From Candidozyma auris (Eukaryota > Ascomycota > Pichiomycetes > Serinales > Metschnikowiaceae), in the NCBI RefSeq assembly GCF_003013715.1, contig NC_072817.1, positions 186,001 through 250,000 on the forward strand: a DNA stretch of 64,000 nucleotides, given 5' to 3'. The stretch's first letter is position 1. Each line of letters begins with the position of its first letter. Position numbers and translations under genes: made by a program. Under the pieces are notes generated by a model. That model was given only the letters and a program-made list of their open reading frames with translations. It had not been told where the DNA came from and made no database searches. Below, piece after piece: positions 9,414 through 18,440 of this stretch.

Positions 9414-10403
9414 ATGAGAATCACGATAAGCACCGAGTCTGGAGAGATTTACGCCATTGATTTCCCCAGCTCGTTAACTGTGGAAGATTTCAAAGCTTAT
9501 CTAGAGGCAGAGACAGGAATCCCAGTGGCAAGCCAGATCTTGATCCACAACACCAAAACGCTTGCAGAACCCAAAAGAACACTTGATCAAGCAGGTCTTC
9601 AGGACGATGATTTAGTTGAATTGAGAAAGGTGCCCCAGAGAGCACCGGCTGCTAATTCACAAAACACACAAGCCTCGCAGTTGGAAGTCCAGAGTGAACA
9701 GTTACGGTTGAATCTTCTTTCAAACCCAATGGCTCTTGAGTCAACAAGACACATGTATCCAGACTTGGTGAGCGCAGTTAATGATCCAGTTCGCTTTAGA
9801 GAAATTCTCACGCAAACAATGCAAGCTATGAGTCAGGGAAGTCACGAGAGACAACTCAGAGAAGAAGAGCTTCGAAGACTTGAGGCTGATCCAGATGATC
9901 CAGCGAATCAGGCAAGAATCATGGAAATCATCAAACAACAGCAAATTGACGAAAACTTACAGTTGGCTGCAGACATCTCGCCTGAGCTGTTTGTGCCCGT
10001 AAGCATGTTGTATATCAAGTTAAGGATCAAGGGCCACGATATATATGCTTTGGTCGACTCCGGTGCTGCTCACACAATCATCTCCTCTGAAGTGGCCGAG
10101 AGATGCGGCTTGTCGAACTTAATTGACACTCGTTACATCACGGAAGCTCGAGGTGTGGGGAAACAAACCTCCAAGGGAAGAATCCATAGCGCTCCAGTGA
10201 GCATTGGTGACTCAAACGCAGATATTCCGTGCTCCTTCACTGTGTTGGACTTGAACATCGACTGTCTTTTCGGTTTGGATATGCTTAAGAGGCACAAATG
10301 TAATATCGACCTAAGCAAGAACGCCTTGGTGATCGGCGACATTGAAACGAAATTTCTCAGTGATCTGGAGATCGAAAAACACATCAAGCCAATGGAAAAG
10401 TGA
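9414..10403 (+). CDS. DDI1: Ddi1 ubiquitin-shuttle aspartyl protease
   Basis: This 329-residue protein has an N-terminal ubiquitin-like domain (residues 1-75), a helical region (about 90-185) and a retroviral-type aspartyl protease domain (about 190-310) with the active-site motif ALVDSGAAHTII (Asp215). The second conserved block CSFTVLDLNIDCLFGLDML is present. Ddi1 cleaves or escorts heavily ubiquitinated proteins to the proteasome and takes part in DNA-damage and secretion control. The C-terminal UBA domain of S. cerevisiae Ddi1 (428 residues) is absent: the frame stops at 10403, 65 bp before convergent GDI1 ends. CTG codon 318 (FLSD-CTG-EIEK) aligns with a small residue in the recalled yeast protein. 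Confidence 0.95.
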   Translation: MRITISTESGEIYAIDFPSSLTVEDFKAYLEAETGIPVASQILIHNTKTLAEPKRTLDQAGLQDDDLVELRKVPQRAPAANSQNTQASQLEVQSEQLRLNLLSNPMALESTRHMYPDLVSAVNDPVRFREILTQTMQAMSQGSHERQLREEELRRLEADPDDPANQARIMEIIKQQQIDENLQLAADISPELFVPVSMLYIKLRIKGHDIYALVDSGAAHTIISSEVAERCGLSNLIDTRYITEARGVGKQTSKGRIHSAPVSIGDSNADIPCSFTVLDLNIDCLFGLDMLKRHKCNIDLSKNALVIGDIETKFLSDLEIEKHIKPMEK

Positions 10404-10468
10404 AGAGAACTACATATGTAATACAAGTCATCTAGTTGCATTATATTGATCTTTATCGTAAGTGTCTG

Positions 10469-11809
10469 TTACTCGAGACCCTCCAACTGTTCCTCGTCGG
10501 AGCGCTTCTTCAACACCAATGGCTTGCCTGTGACACGGAAGTACAAGTCTTTGATGTCGTCGGTGGTGGACTCGAAATGAGAGGAGGCATCGTAGCTCTT
10601 GGAAATGTAGATGTTGCTTTCGCTGCCATCATCGGCTGGCTCGTACAAGTCAGCAAGACCCATCAAGGTGTCGAGGCGAGAGCCCAAAAGCTTGAACGCT
10701 GGCTCCAATTCGACATGGGGCGTGTCGGTTTCCACAATGGTGGAAACAATGGCCAAGTAAAAGCCCTTGGGCACCACGCAGTGAACATCGGACAAGACAG
10801 CAATGTAGATGTCGTTCTTTCTGCCCACCTGGTTCTGTGGAATGATGATCTGAACCGAGTCCAAGTCGTGCGTGTTTGGGACTGGATGGTCCATGATACA
10901 CATTGCCCGGATAACTCTGTGACCAGTCTTCTTCACACGGTCTGGGAAGTAAGTAGGGTCCGCGATGACAATAGGAGCCTTGGCAGTGCCTTCCTTGGTC
11001 TTCACACCGGCGAACTTCTTATTCTCGTCGTACAACACCTCTTCAATTGGGGTATCCAACATGTAAGTACCACCGTAAATGGCGGATAATCTGGCGAAGC
11101 CCTGGGGCAACTCGCCCAACCCATACAATGGGTATATGTAAGGAGACTTGCCGTATCTAGCCACAGATTGGACGTAGAGAACAATTCTCTCAATTGTAGG
11201 TCTAGCGACTTCATTCAAGTAGTCGTCATTGGCCCACAAGGCCATGGCGTGGCCAATGAAATCCTTGGTGCCCCTCTCCAAGCCAAAGTGGTTGTACACC
11301 TCGTCCATGGTGTTCTTGTCCAAGTCCAACCCCTGGTGGGTGGAGGCCACGTTCTCGTCGTAGTTGGCCACAAACTCCAAGAACCTCTTCATTCTTCTCT
11401 TCTCAAAAATGCCCATGAGCGACGATTTCAACGCCTCCACCTCGTTAGAAGGCACTTTACTGATTCTACCCGATCTGTACACATAGCTGCCGCCAATCTG
11501 CTTGAACTCAATGTACTTGGTGACATCGGTGTGCACCAAGATATTGGTCAACTCGCCATTGGCCATCAAGAACTTTGGAATCAAGTCGACGCACCAGTCT
11601 CTGTCTCTGCCCGTGAAAGTTTCTGGCTTCTGCTTGGACGGCTTGAATTTCTTGTACAATTGCAGCAAGGTCAACGACGCCAGCTCACCACCATAGAAGT
11701 CCTGCTTGTCGATGTGAAGCACTTTTTTCCCGTCCACAGATAAAAGTCCCGAAAGCACACACTCCGTGAGCCCCGTGCCGAGGACAATGACGTCGTAGTT
11801 TTCGTCCAT
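10469..11809 (-). CDS. GDI1: Rab GDP-dissociation inhibitor Gdi1
   Basis: This 446-residue protein begins MDENYDVIVLGTGLTECVLS, the FAD-like Rossmann start typical of GDI/REP proteins, followed by VLHIDKQDFYGGE. The Rab-binding platform blocks (LIPKFLMANGEL; FIGHAMALWANDDYL; YIYPLYGLGELPQGFARL) are intact. GDI extracts GDP-bound, prenylated Rab/Ypt GTPases from membranes and recycles them in vesicle traffic. It is essential in yeast. Length matches S. cerevisiae Gdi1 (451). The start is the ATG at 11809; the frame continues upstream to 11869 with leader-like sequence. It is convergent with DDI1. Confidence 0.97.
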   Translation of the reverse strand: MDENYDVIVLGTGLTECVLSGLLSVDGKKVLHIDKQDFYGGELASLTLLQLYKKFKPSKQKPETFTGRDRDWCVDLIPKFLMANGELTNILVHTDVTKYIEFKQIGGSYVYRSGRISKVPSNEVEALKSSLMGIFEKRRMKRFLEFVANYDENVASTHQGLDLDKNTMDEVYNHFGLERGTKDFIGHAMALWANDDYLNEVARPTIERIVLYVQSVARYGKSPYIYPLYGLGELPQGFARLSAIYGGTYMLDTPIEEVLYDENKKFAGVKTKEGTAKAPIVIADPTYFPDRVKKTGHRVIRAMCIMDHPVPNTHDLDSVQIIIPQNQVGRKNDIYIAVLSDVHCVVPKGFYLAIVSTIVETDTPHVELEPAFKLLGSRLDTLMGLADLYEPADDGSESNIYISKSYDASSHFESTTDDIKDLYFRVTGKPLVLKKRSDEEQLEGLE

Positions 11810-12466
11810 GGTGTCCGTTTGTAGGTGTGGATAAGAGTAAATGAGGAGCAAACGGACAATCAGGGTCAAGCTGGTTGAGGCAGGTGCAGTACACTACCTA
11901 CAGTGGGGGATTGACATCGCCAGAACACATATTGTTTCTTCTTCAGTTCATTCATTCTTTTTTTTTTTTTAAATCTTATAAGTTGTGTAGGTAATACTGG
12001 TGACATCTTCAATGGACGTTTAGTACTTCATGTTATACAACCGGATGTGGGGCGAATTTCTTGATGTGGGGTCTGAGCGCTCTACGTGGGTAATTGATGA
12101 AAAGATATTTTTTCAAGTGATGTGAAGATATCATACGAAGGATGAAAAGGCAGGGTCGACGATGTCAGTAGGTGTTGGATGGAACATCTTAGGTTGCAAT
12201 GTAGTAAGCAATAGATGTAGTCTTAAGTCTTACGAAGAACTGCAGTTTGCCAGGTACTGGTCAACGACCAAAAATTGTTATATGCTACGAAACGAACAGA
12301 AGATGAAAAATTTCCGTCATCTTAGTCATCATACTTAGCATTGCCAAATCTTGATTATAGAAATGCGTGTGTTCATACTTGAAGGCACTCACTGACGTTT
12401 CGCAGCATGTTTCGCAGCCATTCCCACCATTGGTATGTAAACGGGATCGCTCCCATATATATACAA
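11810..12466. other. Intergenic region, GDI1 promoter
   Basis: A 657-bp gap between two minus-strand genes. It contains a T-tract (about 11959-11970) and one minus-strand copy of the recurring motif GGCTGCGAAA (12410-12419), next to the YFR006W-like stop. No gene seen. Confidence 0.5.
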
Positions 12467-13900
12467 TTACACCACATTGTGGAACCTTTCTTTACCCTGT
12501 GCGCTGCTCTCCTTGATGATCTTTGAGATCTCATGTGGATCAGATGTGATCTTCGTAAAGTTTTCGAAACCATCTTTGGTGATGAGCAAATCGTCCTCGA
12601 TTCTGACACCGCCAATGTACCAGTACTTGTCGAGAACGTCTTTGTTGATGTACTTGGCCTTCTTGGGATCCTCAAGTACGTCCTTCAACAAAAATGGCGA
12701 AAAGTACACTCCTGGTTCGTCTGTGAGCACCATTCCTTCCTTGAGCTCACGACGCAATCTCAAATACCTCAATTTTGGATCAGGATCGTTGTAGTCTGGG
12801 CGACCGCCTACATCGTGGGTGTCCATGCCCAAAACATGGCCGAGACCATGTGGGAAGAAGCGGGCAGAAATGGATGATTCAAAGATCTCTTCTTCAGAAT
12901 ACTCCTTCTTGAAAATGCCCAATCTGAGAAATTCCTTGATCATCACTCTATGGGCGGTCAAGTGGATCTCGTCCCAGTGGGCGCCTGGCTTGATCATGTC
13001 CATGGTCTTGCGCTGCATGTCCAACACAAGATTGTAGATGGTCAAGTGCTCCTCAGTCCAATCACCATTAATAGGGAAACATCTTGTGACGTCCGAAGCG
13101 TAGCATGACCACTCAGCGCCAGCGTCAATGAGAACCGACCTCTTGTTGTCGATTTCGTCGTCATTCTTGACGTAGTGCAACGTAGAGCAGTTGGGCCCTG
13201 AGCAGCAGATCGGGTCGTACAGCTGGTACTTGGAGCCTTGTCTGAGAGCATGGTACATGAACTCTGCGTGGATGTGGGTCTCGTTGGACTCGATTGGTGT
13301 AGCCAGCATAACGGCAAGATGGCACTTATCAGTGATGGCCGAGGCGTGTCTCATCAACTCGATCTCGTACCAGTCCTTGATGAGTCGGGCCTCGTCCAAG
13401 GCGTGGAAAAAATCAGGGTCCTGTTCCGTTAATAGATGCAGCACCCTCTTGTTCCACTTGTTGTGGTCTGTGGTGTGAATCGTGTACTTTGCCTCAGCAA
13501 GTGCACCCACAACCTTCTCCAAGTCAGCAGCGTACTTGACTTCATCCACATCGTATTTCTTCAACGCCTCTTCTGGCAGCAAGGGCATACCTGACCACAT
13601 CACGTCATCGTAGTCGATATCTGGGAGAAACAACGTCAATTTGTCGTTTGCAGCATCGAATAATACATGCGATCCGGGGATTTCCACGCCTGACAAGTAG
13701 TAGAAGTAGCGGTTTTGACGAATGGGTTTTGTCTGGTCACAGTACTGCCAGAGCTCCAAGTCCTCACCGCTCATGAAAAAGGCTAGCGTTTCCGCCAGCT
13801 TGAGCAGCTTCTTCTCTTTGAAATGGCTCAACACACGCGTGTTGTGTTCCTTTGCAGGGTACTTTTTCCCCTTCAAGCTTGCTGGTCCCTCTGTGCTCAT
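12467..13900 (-). CDS. M24-family X-Pro metallopeptidase, YFR006W-like
   Basis: This 477-residue protein has an aminopeptidase-P type N-terminal domain (residues about 18-155) and a pita-bread M24 catalytic domain. The dinuclear metal ligands are visible in order: Asp in DAGAEWSCYASDVTR (both Asp), His in HGLGHVLGMDTHD, Glu in LTDEPGVYF and Glu in RIEDDLLIT. Such enzymes cleave Xaa-Pro bonds at peptide N-termini or in dipeptides (prolidase). S. cerevisiae YFR006W is the closest relative I recognise; it lies two genes from RPN11, as here. Start at ATG 13900, directly before MSTEGPASLKGKKYP. Confidence 0.88.
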   Translation of the reverse strand: MSTEGPASLKGKKYPAKEHNTRVLSHFKEKKLLKLAETLAFFMSGEDLELWQYCDQTKPIRQNRYFYYLSGVEIPGSHVLFDAANDKLTLFLPDIDYDDVMWSGMPLLPEEALKKYDVDEVKYAADLEKVVGALAEAKYTIHTTDHNKWNKRVLHLLTEQDPDFFHALDEARLIKDWYEIELMRHASAITDKCHLAVMLATPIESNETHIHAEFMYHALRQGSKYQLYDPICCSGPNCSTLHYVKNDDEIDNKRSVLIDAGAEWSCYASDVTRCFPINGDWTEEHLTIYNLVLDMQRKTMDMIKPGAHWDEIHLTAHRVMIKEFLRLGIFKKEYSEEEIFESSISARFFPHGLGHVLGMDTHDVGGRPDYNDPDPKLRYLRLRRELKEGMVLTDEPGVYFSPFLLKDVLEDPKKAKYINKDVLDKYWYIGGVRIEDDLLITKDGFENFTKITSDPHEISKIIKESSAQGKERFHNVV

Positions 13901-14989
13901 GATACTGAAAACAGTGTTGAGTTGGAGTAGTTGAGTAGTAGCTGGATTTTTGCAACAAGTGCCGCACTATATAAAGTTGTACGGCACTTTCCCTACGGCA
14001 CCAATTGGAGGGGCTAAGAAAATAGGAGAGAAGGAGCCAAGAGACGAAGGTGAGGATAAAAAATTTGGGCAGATCATGAGTTTAGTGGAGTTGTGGGATA
14101 TCTGGACCTGATTTGCTCTTTGGTGCTGTCAGAAATGGCTGCAAAGTGTTGTATTTGCGAGATCTGGGAAAACTAAGCGGGAGCAGTGCAGAATTGAGGG
14201 GGCAAATATTCTGTCTAAATGGACACCTTAAAACTGAGAATTAAGGAGTTTTCAACTTGGTATCATGAAAGACACTGAAGTATGGTGATTAATTCAGAAG
14301 TTCTCGATGGGTGACCTAGGAGTGGCTGCCGAATGCTACTCGCTCTTACCTACCCTCGGGCATATTTCTAAATTGTGTATCAGCACATAGACTCGACAGA
14401 AGTAAGCTCAAGTAATAAGATCCCGATAAATCATCTATTATGTTGGCGGACATCTCCGGCTTTGACAATTTTTTTTTCTTAGAAAGGTTCTATGAAAGCA
14501 ATTTGGCTAGAGGCTTCAAAATGGCTGCAAAAAATAATGTGAGGTGGTCTCGTCAGGTTTCTTCCCAAAGGCACAAATTCAAGTTTGCTAGTTACTTTGA
14601 ACTTAAAATACTACAACTGAAGCCTCAAAAAAAAACAAGAAGATGGGCTCAATCTCATTGAGAGCATCATAAACATGAGTGTGCTTTGATGAGACGTTCT
14701 TTTTGCAAGCTATAGAAGAAGTGGCTGCGAGTATTTAGTACTAATGCAGTCTATTTTCCAGAACCAGTAATCACCCACAACTGGCTCAAGACGACCACTG
14801 AATAACGTCCTTTCATGAAATTGAACACAAAACTCTCTACAGTCCTTTTTAACATCCAGATATATCGCATAATCTGAGCTCTTAATTAACTTCCTTGGTA
14901 CTGTCATTCACAGCCGCCTGCACATACGGCCTTGCCACTATCAATGCGAACAACCTTGGTACAACCTACTACTTTACTTACTCACCACC
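13901..14989. other. Divergent promoter region between YFR006W-like gene and RPN11
   Basis: This is 1.09 kb without a convincing gene. It contains two plus-strand copies of the recurring motif (GGCTGCAAA at 14137-14145 and 14523-14531) and a partial one (GGCTGCGA, 14723-14730). Near RPN11 the minus strand reads TAGTGGCAAGG (about 14930-14940), one mismatch from the Rpn4 core GTGGCAAA used by proteasome genes. A 73-codon frame at 14440-14661 has no recognisable domain. Confidence 0.45.
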
Positions 14990-15928
14990 ATGGAGAGATT
15001 ACAGAGATTGCTAGGTGGAAGCAATGGCCTTGTACAAGGCGGAGCTGCTATGAACGATGCTCCAGCGATCGACAACGCCGAAACTGTCTACATTTCCTCG
15101 TTGGCCTTGTTGAAGATGCTCAAACACGGTCGTGCCGGTGTCCCTATGGAAGTGATGGGGTTGATGCTTGGAGAATTCGTCGACGAATTTACCATCCACG
15201 TAATTGACGTGTTTGCCATGCCCCAGTCTGGAACTGGTGTTTCTGTGGAGGCAGTAGACGATGTATTTCAGACAAAGATGATGGATATGTTGCGACAGAC
15301 AGGCAGAGACCAGATGGTGGTGGGTTGGTACCACTCCCACCCAGGTTTTGGGTGCTGGCTTTCTTCTGTCGATGTCAACACGCAACAAAGTTTTGAGCAG
15401 TTGAACAAAAGGGCTGTTGCCGTTGTAGTCGACCCTATTCAGTCGGTGAAAGGTAAAGTGGTGATCGATGCCTTCCGTACAATTGATGCCACCACGTTGA
15501 TGAGAGGCCAAGAGCCTCGCCAGTCCACATCCAATGTGGGTCATTTGAACAAGCCATCGATCCAGGCCTTGATTCACGGTTTGAATAGACACTACTACTC
15601 GTTGAACATCGATTACCACAAGACTTCGTACGAAACCAACATGCTTATGAACTTGCACAAGAAGTCGTGGCAGAGCGGCTTGGAAATGAAAGATTACAAC
15701 CATGTTGACCACGAGAACCTAGAGAATATTCAGAGCTTGGTGAAAATCGCCAAACTATACAACGAACGAGTGGCCGAAGAGAAAGAGTTGCTGGAGGAAC
15801 AGCTAAAGACGCGCTACGTCGGTAAGCAGGATCCAAAGAAGCATTTGGCAGAGACGTCAGAAAAGATCATTGAGGAGAACATTACTTCCTTATTGACTAG
15901 CAACGTCAACTCTCTTGCCATCCAGTAG
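14990..15928 (+). CDS. RPN11: Proteasome lid deubiquitinase Rpn11
   Basis: This 312-residue JAMM metalloprotease removes ubiquitin chains en bloc from substrates entering the 26S proteasome. The zinc site is complete: upstream Glu in [13 protein letters not shown], and H115, H117 and D128 in [14 protein letters not shown]. The insert loop and the C-terminal helices for lid assembly ([13 protein letters not shown]) are present. Length matches S. cerevisiae Rpn11 (306). CTG codon 268, in KEL-CTG-EEQLK, corresponds as I recall to Thr in the yeast protein (KELTEEELK), which fits decoding as Ser. The start is the ATG at 14990. Confidence 0.98.
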   Translation: MERLQRLLGGSNGLVQGGAAMNDAPAIDNAETVYISSLALLKMLKHGRAGVPMEVMGLMLGEFVDEFTIHVIDVFAMPQSGTGVSVEAVDDVFQTKMMDMLRQTGRDQMVVGWYHSHPGFGCWLSSVDVNTQQSFEQLNKRAVAVVVDPIQSVKGKVVIDAFRTIDATTLMRGQEPRQSTSNVGHLNKPSIQALIHGLNRHYYSLNIDYHKTSYETNMLMNLHKKSWQSGLEMKDYNHVDHENLENIQSLVKIAKLYNERVAEEKELLEEQLKTRYVGKQDPKKHLAETSEKIIEENITSLLTSNVNSLAIQ

Positions 15929-15994
15929 TCATTCATTTATTTACAGCAATATATTATGAGACGAGAAGAAAACTCCACCTCCTTGTGTAAGTGC

Positions 15995-16960
15995 CTAAGA
16001 GAATCTGTCAAGTACTATGCTTCTGCACTCCTTTACTATATCTTTGAAGTCATCTCGTTTGATCATGAGCCCAATATGGGTGTCATCACTGACAAACTCA
16101 CTTATTACGAAGATGAATGCTGCAATTTTGAGCTCAAGTATAGCAGATACTTCGGAGTTATCTCGGGTCCTCACGAAATCCCACACTTGTAGTAGGTTCC
16201 TCTGGAAAAGACACATTTTCTCGAAGTATAATTTTTGAAGAGCCTTTGCGTTGGACTTGTAAAACACCTCAGTCAATTCTTTATTACGAAGAGCAGCGTA
16301 CGCTCTGTTGGTGGTGAAAAGCAGTGGATTTTTTGCCTTGAACGAACACCAAGAGGGGATAGCGTGCAAAAGCCTTGTGACAAGAAGACCCTTCACAAAT
16401 TCGTTGCCACTGTTTTTCCCAATAAAATCGAATATCTTTTCGAAATGCGTGCCCTGAGACTGGGCAACATCACTAAGCAAGATTAGCACCCACAAGTCGT
16501 TTAGATCATCGAGAAACGAGTTTATCAAAAGGTCAGTGACACAATCGTTAAAATACTTTTTGTTCAAGGAGGTGCAGATTTCGTCAGAAGTTATTATTGA
16601 CACGTTTTCTTCATTTTGTTCGACGAGTATGGGTAGTTCATCTGTCGGAGATGCTTCGTAGGACAAGGCCATCATGCTGTAAGAAGACTTTATGTCACTC
16701 TTCGGTAATAGAAGACCATGGCGGTAACAGAGTATGAGGCAATTGGCAAGTGAAAATGGATCCGTGGGGATCATTTTACCCTCAATTTGAATTAGGCCGT
16801 GTACTCCCAAAGTGAACTTTGCAGAGCTCTGGAGAGAGGCTGGGTCCTTAGTTCCAAAATAGACAAGACCTTCTTCATCAGGCTTGCTATAAACAGGAGG
16901 GTACGTTTTCAATGGAAAAGTGTCAAAGAGAGTCCTTATAGGGCCCGGCACCTCAAACAT
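15995..16960 (-). CDS. SAM35: Sorting-and-assembly machinery subunit Sam35
   Basis: This 321-residue protein matches the metaxin-like outer mitochondrial membrane component Sam35. The N-terminal block PIRTLFDTFPLKTYPPVY is characteristic, followed by ELPILVEQ and a C-terminal segment LELKIAAFIFVISEF. Sam35 recognises the beta-signal of incoming beta-barrel precursors in the SAM complex with Sam50 and Sam37 and is essential in yeast. Length agrees with S. cerevisiae (329). No typical transmembrane helix is obvious, as expected for a peripheral, cytosol-facing subunit. It is convergent with RPN11 (66 bp between stops). Start at ATG 16960. Confidence 0.85.
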   Translation of the reverse strand: MFEVPGPIRTLFDTFPLKTYPPVYSKPDEEGLVYFGTKDPASLQSSAKFTLGVHGLIQIEGKMIPTDPFSLANCLILCYRHGLLLPKSDIKSSYSMMALSYEASPTDELPILVEQNEENVSIITSDEICTSLNKKYFNDCVTDLLINSFLDDLNDLWVLILLSDVAQSQGTHFEKIFDFIGKNSGNEFVKGLLVTRLLHAIPSWCSFKAKNPLLFTTNRAYAALRNKELTEVFYKSNAKALQKLYFEKMCLFQRNLLQVWDFVRTRDNSEVSAILELKIAAFIFVISEFVSDDTHIGLMIKRDDFKDIVKECRSIVLDRFS

Positions 16961-17214
16961 GATGATGGGGTTTAGTGATGGTTAGTGATGGGAGATATTC
17001 AGATAGATAGTAGTAGAGTATTTCGCGCAGTACATGGCGAGTGCTTCATTAATACATAGCGGTTCTAAGGCAGAAAGTAACATTCGTAAAGCTGTGATGA
17101 AAGCAGGTTCCTAATTGCTTCGTTGCATCCTGCTAGATACGCTTGAATAACTTAACGGGGTGAATTCACAAAATCTTGACATTTCTCTAAAGTAGTGGCG
17201 GCTCCTCCATTTGC

Positions 17215-17931
17215 CTACTCCTCTTCCTGAGGAACCAAGTCGATCGACAAGTCGTACCACGTCTCGGCACCGTGCTTAATATTACTCTCCCCATGGTACT
17301 CAAACCCAATCTTCTCGTAGAATGGAATCAACTCCTTGTGCGCCACAAGAATCACTTTGCTGCCCAAGTCCTGGTTCGACAACTTCTGGATGTAGTCGTG
17401 CATCAACAACGTGCCCAAGTTCTTACCTCTCCACTCTGGGTCAATCACCAAGCCGTGGATGGCAATATTACGCGCAAACTCCACATGGCCAGCGTCCTTG
17501 TTTTCTTTGGAAGGCAATTCCATCGCCGCCTTGGTCAACTTTTGCGTGGGCGTCTTGGTGGCGGTAATGTGGCCAATCAACGTTTCCTTCACCACAGACA
17601 GCTTCACTGGTAAGCTTACCTCTTCTTCTTCATCGTCATCTCCCTTGTTGTCCTTCTTCTCTTTATCTTCCTTCTTCTCGAACTCCTGCGATCCACTTTC
17701 GGCCTTCAACTTCTCCGCAACCTCTGGCAAGTTGATGGCATTGTACTTCAAGCCGTATTCACGGATAAACAACCCGGAACATAGCTCGGGACACGCAATC
17801 AATCTATACTTCAACATCTCTCTCGATGCCTTCTCGTCTTCCGGAAAGCCTTTGTTCTCGAGCTCCACACACTGGTCGAGATCTTCCACCGTCAACGGAC
17901 GAATGGACAAATTGGGCGGGAAGTCGGACAT
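17215..17931 (-). CDS. PAA1: GNAT polyamine/arylalkylamine N-acetyltransferase Paa1
   Basis: This 238-residue acetyltransferase starts MSDFPPNLSIRPLTVEDLDQ, followed by ELENKGFPEDEKAS, typical of the serotonin-N-acetyltransferase type. The acetyl-CoA loop appears as LVIDPEWRGKNLGTLLMHDY and the end as FYEKIGFEYHGES. Yeast Paa1 acetylates polyamines. The protein is longer than S. cerevisiae Paa1 (191) because of a charged Lys/Glu/Asp insert at about residues 95-135 (KKEDKEKKDNKGDDDEEEE) between the substrate region and the beta4 strand. Start at ATG 17931; an upstream in-frame start is unlikely. PAA1 lies near DOA4 in S. cerevisiae, supporting orthology. Confidence 0.87.
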   Translation of the reverse strand: MSDFPPNLSIRPLTVEDLDQCVELENKGFPEDEKASREMLKYRLIACPELCSGLFIREYGLKYNAINLPEVAEKLKAESGSQEFEKKEDKEKKDNKGDDDEEEEVSLPVKLSVVKETLIGHITATKTPTQKLTKAAMELPSKENKDAGHVEFARNIAIHGLVIDPEWRGKNLGTLLMHDYIQKLSNQDLGSKVILVAHKELIPFYEKIGFEYHGESNIKHGAETWYDLSIDLVPQEEE

Positions 17932-18440
17932 GGCTTTGATCAATTCAAGCGCTTTTCTTGGTAGGTGACTGGAGGCAAATACTGTCTTTGACGAGATACT
18001 GAGTGAGATTAACACAAAGGGTAGTGCGAGGCGAAAATGAGACTGGCGAACCTCGAAGCGACAGCCAACTGGGTTATCTGGAGCAGTCGTTTTTATTAGA
18101 TACTCGCTTATGTAAAGACATTACATATACTATTGAAATTTTCCAGTGTAATCATCCAAGTTTGTAGTCATTTGACGAGTTCTCCTCGGCCAAGTATAGC
18201 AACCGCACAGAGAGTTATACTAGGTAACATCATAAGAGAAACAACTGGCAAGGCATCGTTCAAAGTTGAACACAACAAATGGAGTGAAAGGGATTGAATT
18301 GTATGAGCTGTCTGGATAGAATCCTTTGCGCCTTGTGGATTGATGCCTCTGGTCGGAAGAGGTCAGAGGCAAGTGGTATCCTAGTTAGGTAAAATTAGGG
18401 CGGCGTCTTTGTAAGGTCATATCATTCTAGAGTCATTACC
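17932..18440. other. Intergenic region between PAA1 and HAT2
   Basis: This is a 509-bp gap between two minus-strand genes that must include the PAA1 promoter and HAT2 3' end. I see no repeat or RNA gene. A copy of the recurring GGCTGC motif is not evident here. Confidence 0.5.

Noticed and set aside
10436..11743. Plus-strand frames of 191 and 217 codons
   Set aside because: They mirror the GDI1 coding strand; the GDI1 reading gives full conserved motifs.
15011..15712. 233-codon minus-strand frame
   Set aside because: Antisense to RPN11, whose JAMM motif is intact on the plus strand.
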